A stretch of 64,000 bases of DNA from Pseudoalteromonas ulvae UL12 (GCF_014925405.1 NZ_AQHJ01000029.1:186001-250000), one strand, 5' to 3'. Positions 18,211-27,621 are shown, counted from the stretch's first letter. The notes: a model not told the origin generated them from the letters alone. Program-made: numbers and translations.

Positions 18211-19259
18211 CACAGCACCTTAGTCGGTTGTAGTTCAACCACATTCACTGAGATATTTGCGGATAGCTTATGCATGCCATTGGCCACAATTTGCTCGCCA
18301 TTTTCTAAGGGAGCGTTGATAAAAGCATACCCATTTTCAACATAATAAAGCTGCACTATGATTGGCTTGAGGATATTGTCTTTAATTTGATAAATCTGCC
18401 AAGTCCCACGTACACCATCTGCTAGTGCATCAATCGGCACCCAAAATCCATCTTGCTGGTGGTGTTGTTTGAGGGTTAATTTAGCTATTTGACCTGCAAA
18501 GACAGGGAGTGATTCAGGTAACGCAAAGCGCATGGTTAATGTTTGTGTCCGAGGGTTGACACTGGCGCCTTTACTTAACGCTTGACCGTTGACAGTTTGT
18601 CCTGCGATCGTAATCGGCATCGAGTCTGTGACCGCAGACTGAAGAGCTTGCGGGATCCCAATACTCACTTGACTATGTTGGTCTTCAATTAAGCGCACAA
18701 TAGGCGTACCAGCAGCCACGTTTTCACCATGAGATACAAAGCGTTGACCTAACATGCCATTAAAAGGTGCAATGAGTAGGGCTTTTTTGATGCGTAAATC
18801 AACTTCACTGAGATTGGCAAGCAGGCCAGCAAGCTCTGCTTCGATGACCGCAATATTGGTTTTGACCTGATCTAATTGCGCTGCGGCAGAATAATTTTGT
18901 TTATCGAGTTTGCTTAGGCGGTTTTTTTCAAGCTCGGCCTGAGCAAGTTGTGCCAGTGCTTTTTGTTTGTGAGCTGCGAGTTTTTGTTGTTCGATTTCAA
19001 GAAACTCAGTGTTTTGTCGTGCAATCACATCCCCTTGGCGAACCGATTGGCCTTGATCTAAGAGGATTTGATCAATTTTACCCGCAAACTCAAAGCTTAA
19101 GTTGGCATCATGTTGCTTAATAACTTGCCCGGTGAGTTGTCTGGTTTGAAAGTAATGAGTGTCTTTTTGTACTGTGTAAGCTGCGACATGGACAAGGGTA
19201 TCGGCTTGATTACAAAAAGGGAGAATTAACAACGTGAAACTAAGGAGATGCTTGAACAT
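18210..19259 (-). CDS. RND efflux periplasmic adaptor (membrane fusion protein)
   Basis: About 349 residues from MFKHLLSFTLL, which gives a signal peptide ending near CNQA. A biotinyl-lipoyl hairpin (KIDQILLDQGQSVRQGDVIA) is followed by an alpha-helical coiled coil, the second lipoyl half (NGMLGQRFVSHGENVAAGTP) and beta-barrel domains. It bridges the permease at 15136 and an outer-membrane channel. The longer upstream frame (to 19310) enters the operator region and lacks a ribosome site. It is the first gene of the pump operon, divergent from tetR. Confidence 0.9.
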   Translation of the reverse strand: MFKHLLSFTLLILPFCNQADTLVHVAAYTVQKDTHYFQTRQLTGQVIKQHDANLSFEFAGKIDQILLDQGQSVRQGDVIARQNTEFLEIEQQKLAAHKQKALAQLAQAELEKNRLSKLDKQNYSAAAQLDQVKTNIAVIEAELAGLLANLSEVDLRIKKALLIAPFNGMLGQRFVSHGENVAAGTPIVRLIEDQHSQVSIGIPQALQSAVTDSMPITIAGQTVNGQALSKGASVNPRTQTLTMRFALPESLPVFAGQIAKLTLKQHHQQDGFWVPIDALADGVRGTWQIYQIKDNILKPIIVQLYYVENGYAFINAPLENGEQIVANGMHKLSANISVNVVELQPTKVL

Positions 19260-19356
19260 TGGGGTATCCATCTTGTTTTGCAATTTAAGTCTATTGGTCA
19301 ACTCAAGCAAGGTTAAGGTTGTTTTTATGGTGTAAAACAGTGTTTAATTTGCGCTG

Positions 19357-19384
19357 TTGACAAAGTGTAAGCTAAAACTAGACT
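19357..19384 (+). promoter_or_regulatory. Candidate tetR promoter overlapping operator 1
   Basis: TTGACA (19357-19362) and TAGACT (19379-19384) are 16 bases apart. The -10 element lies inside the left arm of the first palindrome, so repressor binding would block it. Confidence 0.4.
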
Positions 19385-19400
19385 CTCAAGTCTAGTTTTA
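19373..19400. promoter_or_regulatory. TetR-type operator 1
   Basis: A 28-bp palindrome with perfect 12-bp arms (TAAAACTAGACT / AGTCTAGTTTTA) around CTCA. It shares the core AAACTAGAC with the second palindrome 41 bases downstream. Lying between divergent tetR and pump genes, it is very probably the regulator's binding site. Confidence 0.75.
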
Positions 19401-19413
19401 GTGAATATAAATC

Positions 19414-19440
19414 AATCAAACTAGACTGTCTAGTTTGATT
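19414..19440. promoter_or_regulatory. TetR-type operator 2
   Basis: A 27-bp palindrome with perfect 13-bp arms (AATCAAACTAGAC / GTCTAGTTTGATT) around one T. It ends 10 bases before the tetR ATG and would cover its ribosome site region or the pump promoter. Confidence 0.75.
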
Positions 19441-19450
19441 TGGGGTGATG

Positions 19451-20059
19451 ATGGAAATAACTACTTTGAGCCGTTCAGAGCAAAAGCGGCAACAAATTAT
19501 TGTGGCAGCTACGACGTTGTTTATGGAAAAAGGATTTATTCATACCAGCATGGATCAAGTGGCGAAATTAGCTGGGGTGTCAAAGCAAACGGTTTACAGT
19601 CACTTTCAAGATAAAAATAACTTATTTGTTGAAACGATTACCGCGCATTGCTCATCTTCAAATCTGCGTAAAGAAATGTATCGCAGTGAGCAAACAGTGT
19701 CGCAAAATTTACTGCGGATAGTAACCAGTTTTGTTGGGCTGGTATTTTCGCCCGAAGCGCTGCGGGTGTTTGATATCTGCGTTGTTCATAAAGAAGATTA
19801 TCCCGAGTTGGGAGCGCTTTTTTTTGAAGCGGCCCCGCGTATTGTACTCGAGCAAATAGAAGCTTGTCTGGCTGAGTTAGATGAAAAAAAATTGCTGCGT
19901 GTTGATAATCCGCAATTTGCTACGTTTCAGTTGCTAGGTATGGTGCAAGGGGACTGGAAAATGCGCCATGCACTGGGTGTTGTAAAAGCCAATGATGTGC
20001 CGACGCAAGCGTATTTAGAAGATTGTGTAGACCGATTTATCAAAGCGTATAGCGAATAA
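19451..20059 (+). CDS. TetR-family repressor of the adjacent RND pump
   Basis: A 202-residue regulator. The helix-turn-helix (TSMDQVAKLAGVSKQTVYSHF, about residues 33-53) is typical TetR. The C-terminal half is a divergent ligand-binding domain resembling AefR-like regulators. Of three start codons in frame (GTG 19445, ATG 19448, ATG 19451) the last is best spaced from GGGG. It faces away from the pump operon across two palindromes, so it should repress both itself and the pump until an inducer binds. Confidence 0.88.
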   Translation: MEITTLSRSEQKRQQIIVAATTLFMEKGFIHTSMDQVAKLAGVSKQTVYSHFQDKNNLFVETITAHCSSSNLRKEMYRSEQTVSQNLLRIVTSFVGLVFSPEALRVFDICVVHKEDYPELGALFFEAAPRIVLEQIEACLAELDEKKLLRVDNPQFATFQLLGMVQGDWKMRHALGVVKANDVPTQAYLEDCVDRFIKAYSE

Positions 20060-20152
20060 ACACAACTGCAAATTAACACGCGACCTAGTGTATGAGCTAC
20101 CTGTTATACTTGAGGTCAGCGCATACACCAGCCGACTTGATAAATAATCAGC

Positions 20153-20788
20153 TTAATAGAGTGTTTTGAATAACGACAGGGCAATGAGGAACATGACGAT
20201 TGCCACTAATATATCAATAATTTGGCGTATTTTAGGCTGACTTAACCAAGGAGAGAGTTTGGCAGCTGCCGCAGCTAAACTATAAAACCAAATAATTGAT
20301 GCCAACATAGTGCCAAATGCAAAGGCTATTTTTTCTGTACCATCAAATTGCCCACCGACACTGCCTAAAATAACCACGGTATCGAGATAAACATGCGGAT
20401 TAAGCAGTGTCACTGCAAGGGTGGTGCTGATCACAAGAAAGCGAGTTTGAGTGAGCGAGCCTTGATTGTTTGCTTGTGAGTGTTGGTAATTATTTTGCCA
20501 AGCACTGCGACATGATAACCCCCCATAAACCAATAAAAAAACAATCCCAGCCCACGTTATCAATGTTAATAAAACTGGAGATGTGGCTAACAGCGCCGCC
20601 CCGCCAAATACACCGATGCCAATCAGCATTACATCACAAAGCATGCAAATGGTTGCTGCACTAAAATGATGGTTTCTCATCAAACCTTGGCGAAGAATAT
20701 GTGAGTTCTGCGCTCCCAAAGGCAAGATCATGCTTGCGCCGAGAAAAAGCCCCTGAAAAAGAGGGATGAATAAAGAAGTGGTCAACAT
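20153..20788 (-). CDS. argO: LysE-family arginine exporter ArgO
   Basis: A 211-residue inner-membrane protein with about six helices. The conserved N-terminal GLFLGASMILPLGAQNSHILRQG pattern (two halves of the LysE signature) identifies the ArgO/LysE group, which exports arginine and related basic amino acids. It is divergently transcribed from argP, exactly as in the known ArgP-controlled argO system. Confidence 0.88.
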   Translation of the reverse strand: MLTTSLFIPLFQGLFLGASMILPLGAQNSHILRQGLMRNHHFSAATICMLCDVMLIGIGVFGGAALLATSPVLLTLITWAGIVFLLVYGGLSCRSAWQNNYQHSQANNQGSLTQTRFLVISTTLAVTLLNPHVYLDTVVILGSVGGQFDGTEKIAFAFGTMLASIIWFYSLAAAAAKLSPWLSQPKIRQIIDILVAIVMFLIALSLFKTLY

Positions 20789-20887
20789 AGTGTGCTCCAG
20801 ATAGATGGCAGAGCAATGTATCTCGGCTTTCTTTATAAATAAAATTAATTATTATAATAGTTAATTAAATTTATTTATGTGGTGTAT

Positions 20888-21799
20888 ATGTTTGATTATA
20901 AATTACTGCATGCTTTGAATGTGGTTATTGCCCAACAAAGTTTTGAAAAAGCGGCGGTGGAATTATGTCTAACTCAGTCCGCAGTCTCTCAGCGAATCAA
21001 GCTACTAGAGCAAACATTGGGTCAGCCCGTGCTGATTCGTTCCCAGCCCATAGAACCGACGCCTTTAGGAATGAAGTTACTGGCCCATTACCAGCAAGTT
21101 TCGCAATTAGAACAAGCAATCATGCCGCAAATCAATGCACAAGGAGCCAGTGAGAATATTCAAGTCAACTTGGCGAGTAACGCAGATAGTTTGGCGACTT
21201 GGTTGATTAGTGCGATTGGAGAAATTAGCCATGACTATAATTTATCAGTTAATTTTTTAATTGCTGATGAAAATAGAACATTGAATTTTGTCAAAAAAGG
21301 CGAAGCATTTGCTGCGATTAGCACAGTTGAAAAGGCACTGTCAGGATGCAGCGTGGATAAATTAGGAGACATGACATATATCCTCGTAGCATCTAAGCCG
21401 TTTCAACGTCGTTATTTCTCAAATGGGATTGATTCAGACAGTTTAAAACATGCCCCCGCTGTGGCGTTTGATCAAAAAGACGATATGCATATTAACTATA
21501 TAGAGCAACATTTTGGCCTCAAAGGCGGAGGGTACCCTTGTCATACGGTGCGTTCGTCTGAAGCGTTTGTCGCATTTGCGACTCAAGGATTAGCTTATTG
21601 TTTGATCCCGCAATTACAAATTCAAACAGAGCTCGCACAGGGGAAACTGATTAACTTATTACCCGACAAAACATTAACTCGAACCTTGTATTGGCATCGC
21701 TGGTCGTTACTACGAGGGGCATTCAAAGCTTTATCGCAAGTAGTGTTGAAACAAGGGCAAGCCGCACTAAACGATACATGTGTGAACAATCAACAGTGA
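20888..21799 (+). CDS. argP: LysR-family regulator ArgP
   Basis: A 303-residue LysR protein starting at MFDYKLLHAL. The GTG at 20879 is also in frame but gives an atypical extension. The winged HTH covers residues 1-60 (FEKAAVELCLTQSAVSQRIKLLEQ). The effector domain follows. In relatives ArgP binds lysine or arginine and activates argO. The divergent argO gene across a 99-base AT-rich gap supports that role here. It is convergent with the sensor-only gene below. Confidence 0.87.
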   Translation: MFDYKLLHALNVVIAQQSFEKAAVELCLTQSAVSQRIKLLEQTLGQPVLIRSQPIEPTPLGMKLLAHYQQVSQLEQAIMPQINAQGASENIQVNLASNADSLATWLISAIGEISHDYNLSVNFLIADENRTLNFVKKGEAFAAISTVEKALSGCSVDKLGDMTYILVASKPFQRRYFSNGIDSDSLKHAPAVAFDQKDDMHINYIEQHFGLKGGGYPCHTVRSSEAFVAFATQGLAYCLIPQLQIQTELAQGKLINLLPDKTLTRTLYWHRWSLLRGAFKALSQVVLKQGQAALNDTCVNNQQ

Positions 21800-21821
21800 T
21801 AACGAGTTTTTATATGTGCTG

Positions 21822-22682
21822 CTAGGTTTTTGGCTGCTGTCTTGTTATTAAAAACACTAATAAGGAGATGAGAATGCAGTGCATGATGGTCAGGCTGAGC
21901 AGCATGACATATCCAGATTGGCGCAGTTGAGTCTCGGTTTCTTGGCGAACCGATAGTGATAACTGGGTAATTTGTTGTTCACTGAAATGAACGCTTGTTC
22001 TGAGTTGCCCTTCTGCGCCTTTGTTTTCATTACTGCCGAGTTTTACTTCAAGAGTAAACAATTGATAAATTAGGGTTTCATATTGCTCAAAAAGGCGATG
22101 TTGAGCAGGTGTCAAAATAGCAATTAACGCGGCTTTTTTATGCTCAAAATGAGTGACATTTTCTTTTGCATCAAAACGTGGCAGCAGCAACGCTTGATGA
22201 ATTTCCTGACTGAGAGTGTGGAAAATAATCAAGGATAAAGGTGCGTCAGCTAATGCGTTTGAGATAAGTGCAGACTGTGCTTCGATATCCTGCATGAGGG
22301 TGTATTTTTGCTGATGAAGTTGAGCGAAATGCGCAAAAGCTACTTGGTACTCTTGTATTGAATTCAAAATAGTATTGAGCTTGGTGTAGGTGACATCAAG
22401 TTCTGCTAACTGCGCTTTTAATTGAGAAATAGTGCTTTGCATCTCCTTCACTATGGTTTGGTGTTCAGAAAGATAATGTTTTTTGTGGCGCAACATGAAG
22501 TCTTTTTCGTGACGACGAAGCAAGAGTAAAGAGTGAGTCAATGCTTCTGTATTTTTCGTGGCTGAGAGTATGGTTAACATGTGTGTGTGCTTGGCGTAAA
22601 GAGCATACATAAAGCAAGTCATGCTCAGTACGGTGACACCGAGTAGTAAATATAATGTGCGTTTTGTTGACCAAAAACTCAT
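21822..22682 (-). CDS. Stand-alone membrane sensor domain (HBM-like), no output domain
   Basis: A 286-residue protein with one helix at about 9-28, a long helical periplasmic region (30-255), and a second helix at about 258-280, ending six residues later. The motif LLLLRRHEKDFMLRHKKHYL is characteristic of helical bimodular sensor domains of chemoreceptors and kinases. No HAMP, MCP, kinase or GGDEF part follows, and the downstream DNA is the convergent argP end, so it is either a truncated receptor or a genuine sensor-only partner protein. Confidence 0.7.
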   Translation of the reverse strand: MSFWSTKRTLYLLLGVTVLSMTCFMYALYAKHTHMLTILSATKNTEALTHSLLLLRRHEKDFMLRHKKHYLSEHQTIVKEMQSTISQLKAQLAELDVTYTKLNTILNSIQEYQVAFAHFAQLHQQKYTLMQDIEAQSALISNALADAPLSLIIFHTLSQEIHQALLLPRFDAKENVTHFEHKKAALIAILTPAQHRLFEQYETLIYQLFTLEVKLGSNENKGAEGQLRTSVHFSEQQITQLSLSVRQETETQLRQSGYVMLLSLTIMHCILISLLVFLITRQQPKT

Positions 22683-22789
22683 AATTTTAATTACTATCGC
22701 TTAGGGGGGTAAAATGTTCATGGTTGAATTGTTTTCTATTTAAAAGTGCTGTTAGTTAAATCCTTTGCGCCACATTTGTGGGGAATTTT

Positions 22790-22895
22790 TACTACGTTAG
22801 CGTTTTTTCATGTAGTCAGTTACACCTCAAACACGCTGCTTTGTATAAATGCCCAACCATTTGCTGCAAAAAATCACGAAAGATCAACTGCCCTC
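22790..22895. repeat. Diverged half-copy of the MITE-like element
   Basis: This segment aligns without large gaps to the reverse complement of the left ~110 bases of the 27821-28087 element. Shared landmarks are TTGTATAAATGCCCAAC, GCTGCAAAAA and CACGAAAGATCAAC. The terminal CAACCCC has decayed to CTGCCC. The other half is missing. The rest of the 295-base gap between 22683 and 22977 shows nothing further. Confidence 0.65.
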
Positions 22896-22977
22896 GTAAA
22901 AGGGTGATGGATTGAGTATAGACTCAATGGTGCTATGGTGATTTTTATTCCCACCTTTATGATTGCAACACTGAGCG

Positions 22978-23361
22978 TTACGATAAGTTCAGCTTTTCAA
23001 GCCCGCGTAAAATAGGCTGCAAAAACGACGAAAATAAACACGTTAATAAGGCTAGATTCCCGATCACGGTTAACCAAAACACATTGCGAAATGGACGTTT
23101 AGTTGATTTGTGACGAAGAAGTTGCTGCGCCCAAATCGCACCTGGCCACCCTCCACAAAGAGCAAAAAGATGTAAGGTGCTTTCTGGTGTGCGCCAATCA
23201 CCATTTTTGGCTTTATGTTTATCAAGCCAATAAACGATAAACGTCACCCCGCTTAAAAATAAATATAAGGTTGTGATCAGATGTGGGATCAGATTGAACC
23301 ATGCACCGAGTAACAAGCAGATCACCATGCTATTGGCTAAATAGAGTGAAAACTTAGCCAT
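22978..23361 (-). CDS. DUF1294 small membrane protein
   Basis: A 127-residue protein beginning MAKFSLYLAN. Two or three membrane helices surround the DUF1294 signature: YWLDKHKAKNGDWRTPESTL, then LFALCGGWPGAIWAQQLLRHK and KRPFRNVFW. Function is unknown, and many homologues are fused to cold-shock domains, which is not the case here. An in-frame ATG at 23472 would add 37 residues with no family resemblance. Confidence 0.8.
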   Translation of the reverse strand: MAKFSLYLANSMVICLLLGAWFNLIPHLITTLYLFLSGVTFIVYWLDKHKAKNGDWRTPESTLHLFALCGGWPGAIWAQQLLRHKSTKRPFRNVFWLTVIGNLALLTCLFSSFLQPILRGLEKLNLS

Positions 23362-23598
23362 TATTGCATGCCTACAAGTACGAACTGTATGCTGTTGCAG
23401 GTTGGGTACATATAGTTGTTTCAACAAGAAAAAAATTGAGTTTACCAGCTTTGACTCATAACTCAATTTCAAGTAAAGAAGAGGATAATAAGGGAGGTTA
23501 TTTGTTAATTAAGTTTGGGCGACGACGAATGACGGTCTTTTGCAAACGTGCCATTTAGGTGCGCAGATTGCCCAGTGGTGGCACTGGGCGTGAAGAGA

Positions 23599-24417
23599 TT
23601 AAATGTGGCGCTTGAGTTGAGCTTGTTCTTTTTTATACATAATGATGCCAGATACTAAAACGGCAAAACTCACGACAGCAATTATAATCGTCGCTAAAGC
23701 GTTGATTTGTGGGCTGACACCTAAGCGAACACTGGAATACACCACCATAGGTAACGTGGTTGCACCTGGGCCTGAAACAAAATTAGCCACCACTAAATCG
23801 TCCATCGATAAGGTGAATGCCAATAACCAGCCAGCAGCAAGGGCGGGAGCTATGAGTGGCAGTGTAATGGTAAAAAAGACCTTAAGGGGTTTTGCACCTA
23901 AGTCCAATGCCGCTTCTTCAAAAGAGCGATCCATATTTTTCAGACGGCTTCGCACAATGACAGTGACATAGGCCATCGAAAACGTACTGTGTGCTAAGAC
24001 TATGGTTAACATGCCGCGATTTTCTGGCCAGCCAAACATATCTTTGAGTGCCACAAAGAGCAGTAACATTGATAAGCCGATAATAATTTCGGGCATCACT
24101 AATGGCGCTGTGGTCATAACTTCAAGGGTTTGTTTTCGTTTTGATTTAGGAAAACGCACTAAGGCAATCGCAGCGAATGTGCCAAGCACGACCGCGAGCC
24201 AAGCATTAAAAAACGCAATTTTAATACTCAGCCAAGCAGCGCTCAGTAAAGGTTCGTTATTTAATAACTCGACGTACCATTTGGTACTAAACCCAGCCCA
24301 AACCGTCACTAAACGGCTTTCGTTAAATGAATAAATAATCAGGCTAAAAATCGGTGCATATAAAAATGCAAAACCAATTAACAGCACGATAATCGAGAGT
24401 AATTTTGTTTTTTTCAT
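23599..24417 (-). CDS. potI: Polyamine ABC transporter permease (PotI type)
   Basis: A 272-residue inner-membrane permease with about six helices. The EAA loop that docks on the ATPase is EAALDLGAKPLKVFFTITLP at about 166-185. It follows the other permease directly (stop TAA and ATG adjacent), so it is the last gene of the four-gene operon. The PotI versus PotC name rests on the SBP and gene order and could be either. Confidence 0.88.
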   Translation of the reverse strand: MKKTKLLSIIVLLIGFAFLYAPIFSLIIYSFNESRLVTVWAGFSTKWYVELLNNEPLLSAAWLSIKIAFFNAWLAVVLGTFAAIALVRFPKSKRKQTLEVMTTAPLVMPEIIIGLSMLLLFVALKDMFGWPENRGMLTIVLAHSTFSMAYVTVIVRSRLKNMDRSFEEAALDLGAKPLKVFFTITLPLIAPALAAGWLLAFTLSMDDLVVANFVSGPGATTLPMVVYSSVRLGVSPQINALATIIIAVVSFAVLVSGIIMYKKEQAQLKRHI

Positions 24418-25320
24418 TTAAATATCGTCCACCACTTTGCGTTCATAATTTTGCATAAAAATGAATGGAATAATCAGTGCAATCAGTAATACCGTGGTTA
24501 AAGCCGAGGCAACTGGCCAATCTTTATTATTGAAAAATTCAATCCACATCAGCTTGCCGAGCATTAATGTATCAGGCCCGCCCAGTAAGTCAGGAATAAC
24601 AAATTCGCCCATAACAGGAATAAAGACCAACATAGAGCCGGCTAAAATGCCTGGCACAGATTGCGGTAAAGTAATAGTGAAAAACTGCGTGATGGGTTTG
24701 GCGCCCAGATCCGCTGCGGCTTCAAGTAATGAACGGTCGAGTTTCACTAAGGTTGCATACAGTGGCAGTATAAAAAACGGCAAATAGCTATACACAATGC
24801 CGATATAAACAGCAGTAGGGGTATGAAGTATCTCCAGTGGTTGGTCAATAATGCCTAGCGAGATTAAAGTGTTATTGATGACACCATTGCTTTTTAAAAT
24901 CCCAATCCATGCATACACACGAATTAAAAATGAGGTCCAAAAAGGTAAGATAATCAGCATCATTAACGGCATACGCCACTTTTTGTCGGCTGTGGCAATA
25001 GCATACGCCATTGGAAAGCCAACTAAAATACATAATATTGTCGAAATAAAAGCGACTTTTAGTGAGCCGAGCAAAGCGCTGAAATACAGTGAGTCTTCAA
25101 GTAATAACAGGTAGTTGGCAAAGTTAATTTTAAGGGTCACTAAGCCATCTTCGACATCTCGAACTAAGTCAAGATAAGGCGGTTGGGCTAAGGCTGCTTC
25201 CGATAAGCTAATTTTAAGCACAAACAAAAAGGGCAGCACAAAAAACAACGTTAGCCAAAACGTCGGAATAGCGGTAATGATTGTTTGACTACGCAGCTTG
25301 AGTCTTAACTGAGGCATCAT
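24418..25320 (-). CDS. potH: Polyamine ABC transporter permease (PotH type)
   Basis: A 300-residue permease starting MMPQLRLKLR. The ATG at 25320 overlaps the ATPase stop (ATGA), indicating coupled translation. The longer upstream frame is within the ATPase gene and is not expected to be used. There are six predicted helices and an EAA loop (EAAADLGAKPITQFFTITLP). It forms the membrane channel with the next permease. Confidence 0.9.
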   Translation of the reverse strand: MMPQLRLKLRSQTIITAIPTFWLTLFFVLPFLFVLKISLSEAALAQPPYLDLVRDVEDGLVTLKINFANYLLLLEDSLYFSALLGSLKVAFISTILCILVGFPMAYAIATADKKWRMPLMMLIILPFWTSFLIRVYAWIGILKSNGVINNTLISLGIIDQPLEILHTPTAVYIGIVYSYLPFFILPLYATLVKLDRSLLEAAADLGAKPITQFFTITLPQSVPGILAGSMLVFIPVMGEFVIPDLLGGPDTLMLGKLMWIEFFNNKDWPVASALTTVLLIALIIPFIFMQNYERKVVDDI

Positions 25321-26429
25321 TGCGTTAAAATCCCACAGCTGTATGGAGACCAATTTAGCGAGACAGTTTGATCCCAAGTAAACGGTTGCTCAGCGAGAGG
25401 TTGAATGTTCGATTGCGTAAATTTGATTCGTTTGCCGCTCTCGAGCTGCGCATGGTAAATCGAGACATCCCCCAAGTACGCAATTTCTTTAATTACACCC
25501 GTCACTGCATTGGGCGAGTCGGTTTCACCTTGGTGTACTTTAATTTTCTCAGGTCTGACAACCACACTGACTTCCATGCCAGCTACAAGAGGTTGGCCAT
25601 GACTAACCTGAATCTCAGTGCCTAAATCATCACTGTGAATGGTCACTATGTCTTCTTCTTGTGAGATCACCACACCGTGCGTGATATTGGCTAAGCCGAT
25701 AAATTTAGCCGCATACACAGAAGATGGAAATTCATACATACGTCGTGGTGTATCGAGTTGCTCAATGCGTCCTTCGTGCATCAGTGCAATACGTGTCGAC
25801 ATGGTCATGGCTTCTTCTTGATCATGAGTGACAACAATAAAGGTCGTTTTAAGACGTTCTTGAATATTCACTAATTCAAATTGTGTTTCTTCACGCAGTT
25901 TTTTATCTAGCGCACCAAGGGGCTCATCGAGCAATAATATTTTAGGGTGTTTTGCTAATGAGCGAGCCAAAGCGACCCGTTGGCGTTGCCCGCCTGAGAG
26001 TTGATCGGGTTTACGGTTGGCAAATTTGCTAATTTGCACCAAGGCCATCATTTCATTGACTCGCTCTTTACGGGCTTGGCGAGACATTTTTTCTTGTTTT
26101 AATCCATAAGCAATATTGTCAGCCACTGTCATGTGAGGAAATAAGGCGTACGATTGAAACATCATGTTCACTGGGCGCTCGTAGGGCGGTAAATCCGTCA
26201 CATCTTGGCCATCGATGATAATCCGGCCGCTGCTTGGGGTTTCAAAGCCTGCAAGCATACGCAGTAGAGTGGTTTTTCCACATCCTGAGGCACCTAATAA
26301 CGAGAAAAATTCCCCTTGGTGGATCTCAAGGTTAATGTTATCAACCGCGTAAGTGGCGCCAAAATTTTTAGTTAGGTTTTGTATTTGAACGATGGGGACG
26401 TCAACAGGCTCAGTTTGAGTCATTGGCAT
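25317..26429 (-). CDS. potG: Polyamine ABC transporter ATPase (PotG/PotA type)
   Basis: A 370-residue ATPase with Walker A GASGCGKTT near 43, Q-loop FQSYALFPHMTV, ABC signature LSGGQRQRVALARSL, Walker B ILLLDEPLGALD, and a C-terminal TOBE domain (about 290-365). It powers uptake of spermidine or putrescine delivered by the binding protein encoded upstream. Confidence 0.92.
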   Translation of the reverse strand: MPMTQTEPVDVPIVQIQNLTKNFGATYAVDNINLEIHQGEFFSLLGASGCGKTTLLRMLAGFETPSSGRIIIDGQDVTDLPPYERPVNMMFQSYALFPHMTVADNIAYGLKQEKMSRQARKERVNEMMALVQISKFANRKPDQLSGGQRQRVALARSLAKHPKILLLDEPLGALDKKLREETQFELVNIQERLKTTFIVVTHDQEEAMTMSTRIALMHEGRIEQLDTPRRMYEFPSSVYAAKFIGLANITHGVVISQEEDIVTIHSDDLGTEIQVSHGQPLVAGMEVSVVVRPEKIKVHQGETDSPNAVTGVIKEIAYLGDVSIYHAQLESGKRIKFTQSNIQPLAEQPFTWDQTVSLNWSPYSCGILTQ

Positions 26430-26454
26430 GCGTACCTTTATGAAAAAATAAAAT

Positions 26455-26477
26455 GTTTCGGCGCTGAGCGCCGAAAT
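26455..26477 (-). terminator. Intra-operon hairpin between SBP and ATPase genes
   Basis: TTTCGGCGCT and AGCGCCGAAA form a compact GC-rich hairpin. On the minus strand it is followed by CATTTTATTTTTT. It probably acts as a partial terminator or 3' stabiliser, giving more binding protein than transporter, common in ABC operons. Confidence 0.6.
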
Positions 26478-26505
26478 AAATGAGTGTAGATAATTAACCG
26501 AAAAA

Positions 26506-27621
26506 TTACATGTTGGTTTTTAGGCGTGTCCATAGACGATTAAGAGTACGGCTCTCTTTGTCTGACGGGCTATGTAAGATCACTAACTTTTCAAGTGTCG
26601 CTTTCGGCGGATAAATCCCAGGATCGGCTGTGATTTTTGGATCCACAAATGAGTCAGCTTGGTTGTTTGCATTGGCATAAGAAACATAGTTAGTCACTTG
26701 TGCGATTTCTTTCGGGCGCATCATAAAGTTAATAAATTGATGAGCTGCCGCAACATTTTTAGCGTCTTTGGGAATTGCCATTACATCAGTCCAGACAACA
26801 GCGCCTTCTGCTGGGGCTAAATAAATAATTTCAACGCCATTGTTTGCTTCTTCTGCACGTGCTTTTGCTTGTAATACATCGCCTGAGTAACCATGAGCCA
26901 CACAACTATCACCATTTGCTAAGTCATTGATGTACTGAGAGCTATGGAAATATTTAATATGTGGGCGAATTGCTTTGATCGTCTCGGCCGCACGCTCGGT
27001 GGCTTTTTTACTAAAATCAGATGGATCATTGCCGTTAAAAATTCGCACTGCCGTGAACACTTCGGTTGGGTCGTCCATCAAAGAGACCCCACAACTTGCT
27101 AATTTAGACACTATTTCAGGGTTGAAAAGCAGTTGCCACGTATCGAGTGGCATGTCATTGCCTAAAATTTCTCTGACTTTTTTCACATTAATCCCCACTC
27201 CTGTCGTGCCCCATAAATACGGGACCAAGTGGGTATTATTGGTATCTAAGTCAACTAATGAATTTAAAATAATCGGGTCGATATTGGCTAAATTGGTTAG
27301 CAGTGATTTATCAAGAGGTTGATAAATACCGGCTTTAATATGGCGTCCGGCAAATGGGCGTGAGGTTGGAAACACTAAATCATAGCCGCTGTTTCCTGCA
27401 AACAGCTTTGTTTCTAAAATTTCATTAGAATCATACACATCATAAGTGACCTTAATGCCAGTTTCTTTTTCAAAATTCGCTACTGTATCAGGCGCAATGT
27501 AATCAGACCAATTGTAAAGGTGCAGAGTCTGTTGCTCATTGGCAACAACCGCATTGCTGAGTGATAAACAGGCCGATAACGCAACAAACACGGCTCCCGT
27601 TTTGAATAAAGAGTGAAACAT
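26506..27621 (-). CDS. potF: Polyamine-binding periplasmic protein (PotF type)
   Basis: A 371-residue exported protein with a signal peptide ending near VVA/NEQQ. LHLYNWSDYIAPDTVANFEKETG is the typical start of PotF/PotD. Later segments (LVFPTSRPFAGRHI, VPYLWGTTGVGIN, CVAHGYSGDV) match the family. It binds putrescine or spermidine and delivers it to the permeases below. First gene of the operon. Confidence 0.9.
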   Translation of the reverse strand: MFHSLFKTGAVFVALSACLSLSNAVVANEQQTLHLYNWSDYIAPDTVANFEKETGIKVTYDVYDSNEILETKLFAGNSGYDLVFPTSRPFAGRHIKAGIYQPLDKSLLTNLANIDPIILNSLVDLDTNNTHLVPYLWGTTGVGINVKKVREILGNDMPLDTWQLLFNPEIVSKLASCGVSLMDDPTEVFTAVRIFNGNDPSDFSKKATERAAETIKAIRPHIKYFHSSQYINDLANGDSCVAHGYSGDVLQAKARAEEANNGVEIIYLAPAEGAVVWTDVMAIPKDAKNVAAAHQFINFMMRPKEIAQVTNYVSYANANNQADSFVDPKITADPGIYPPKATLEKLVILHSPSDKESRTLNRLWTRLKTNM

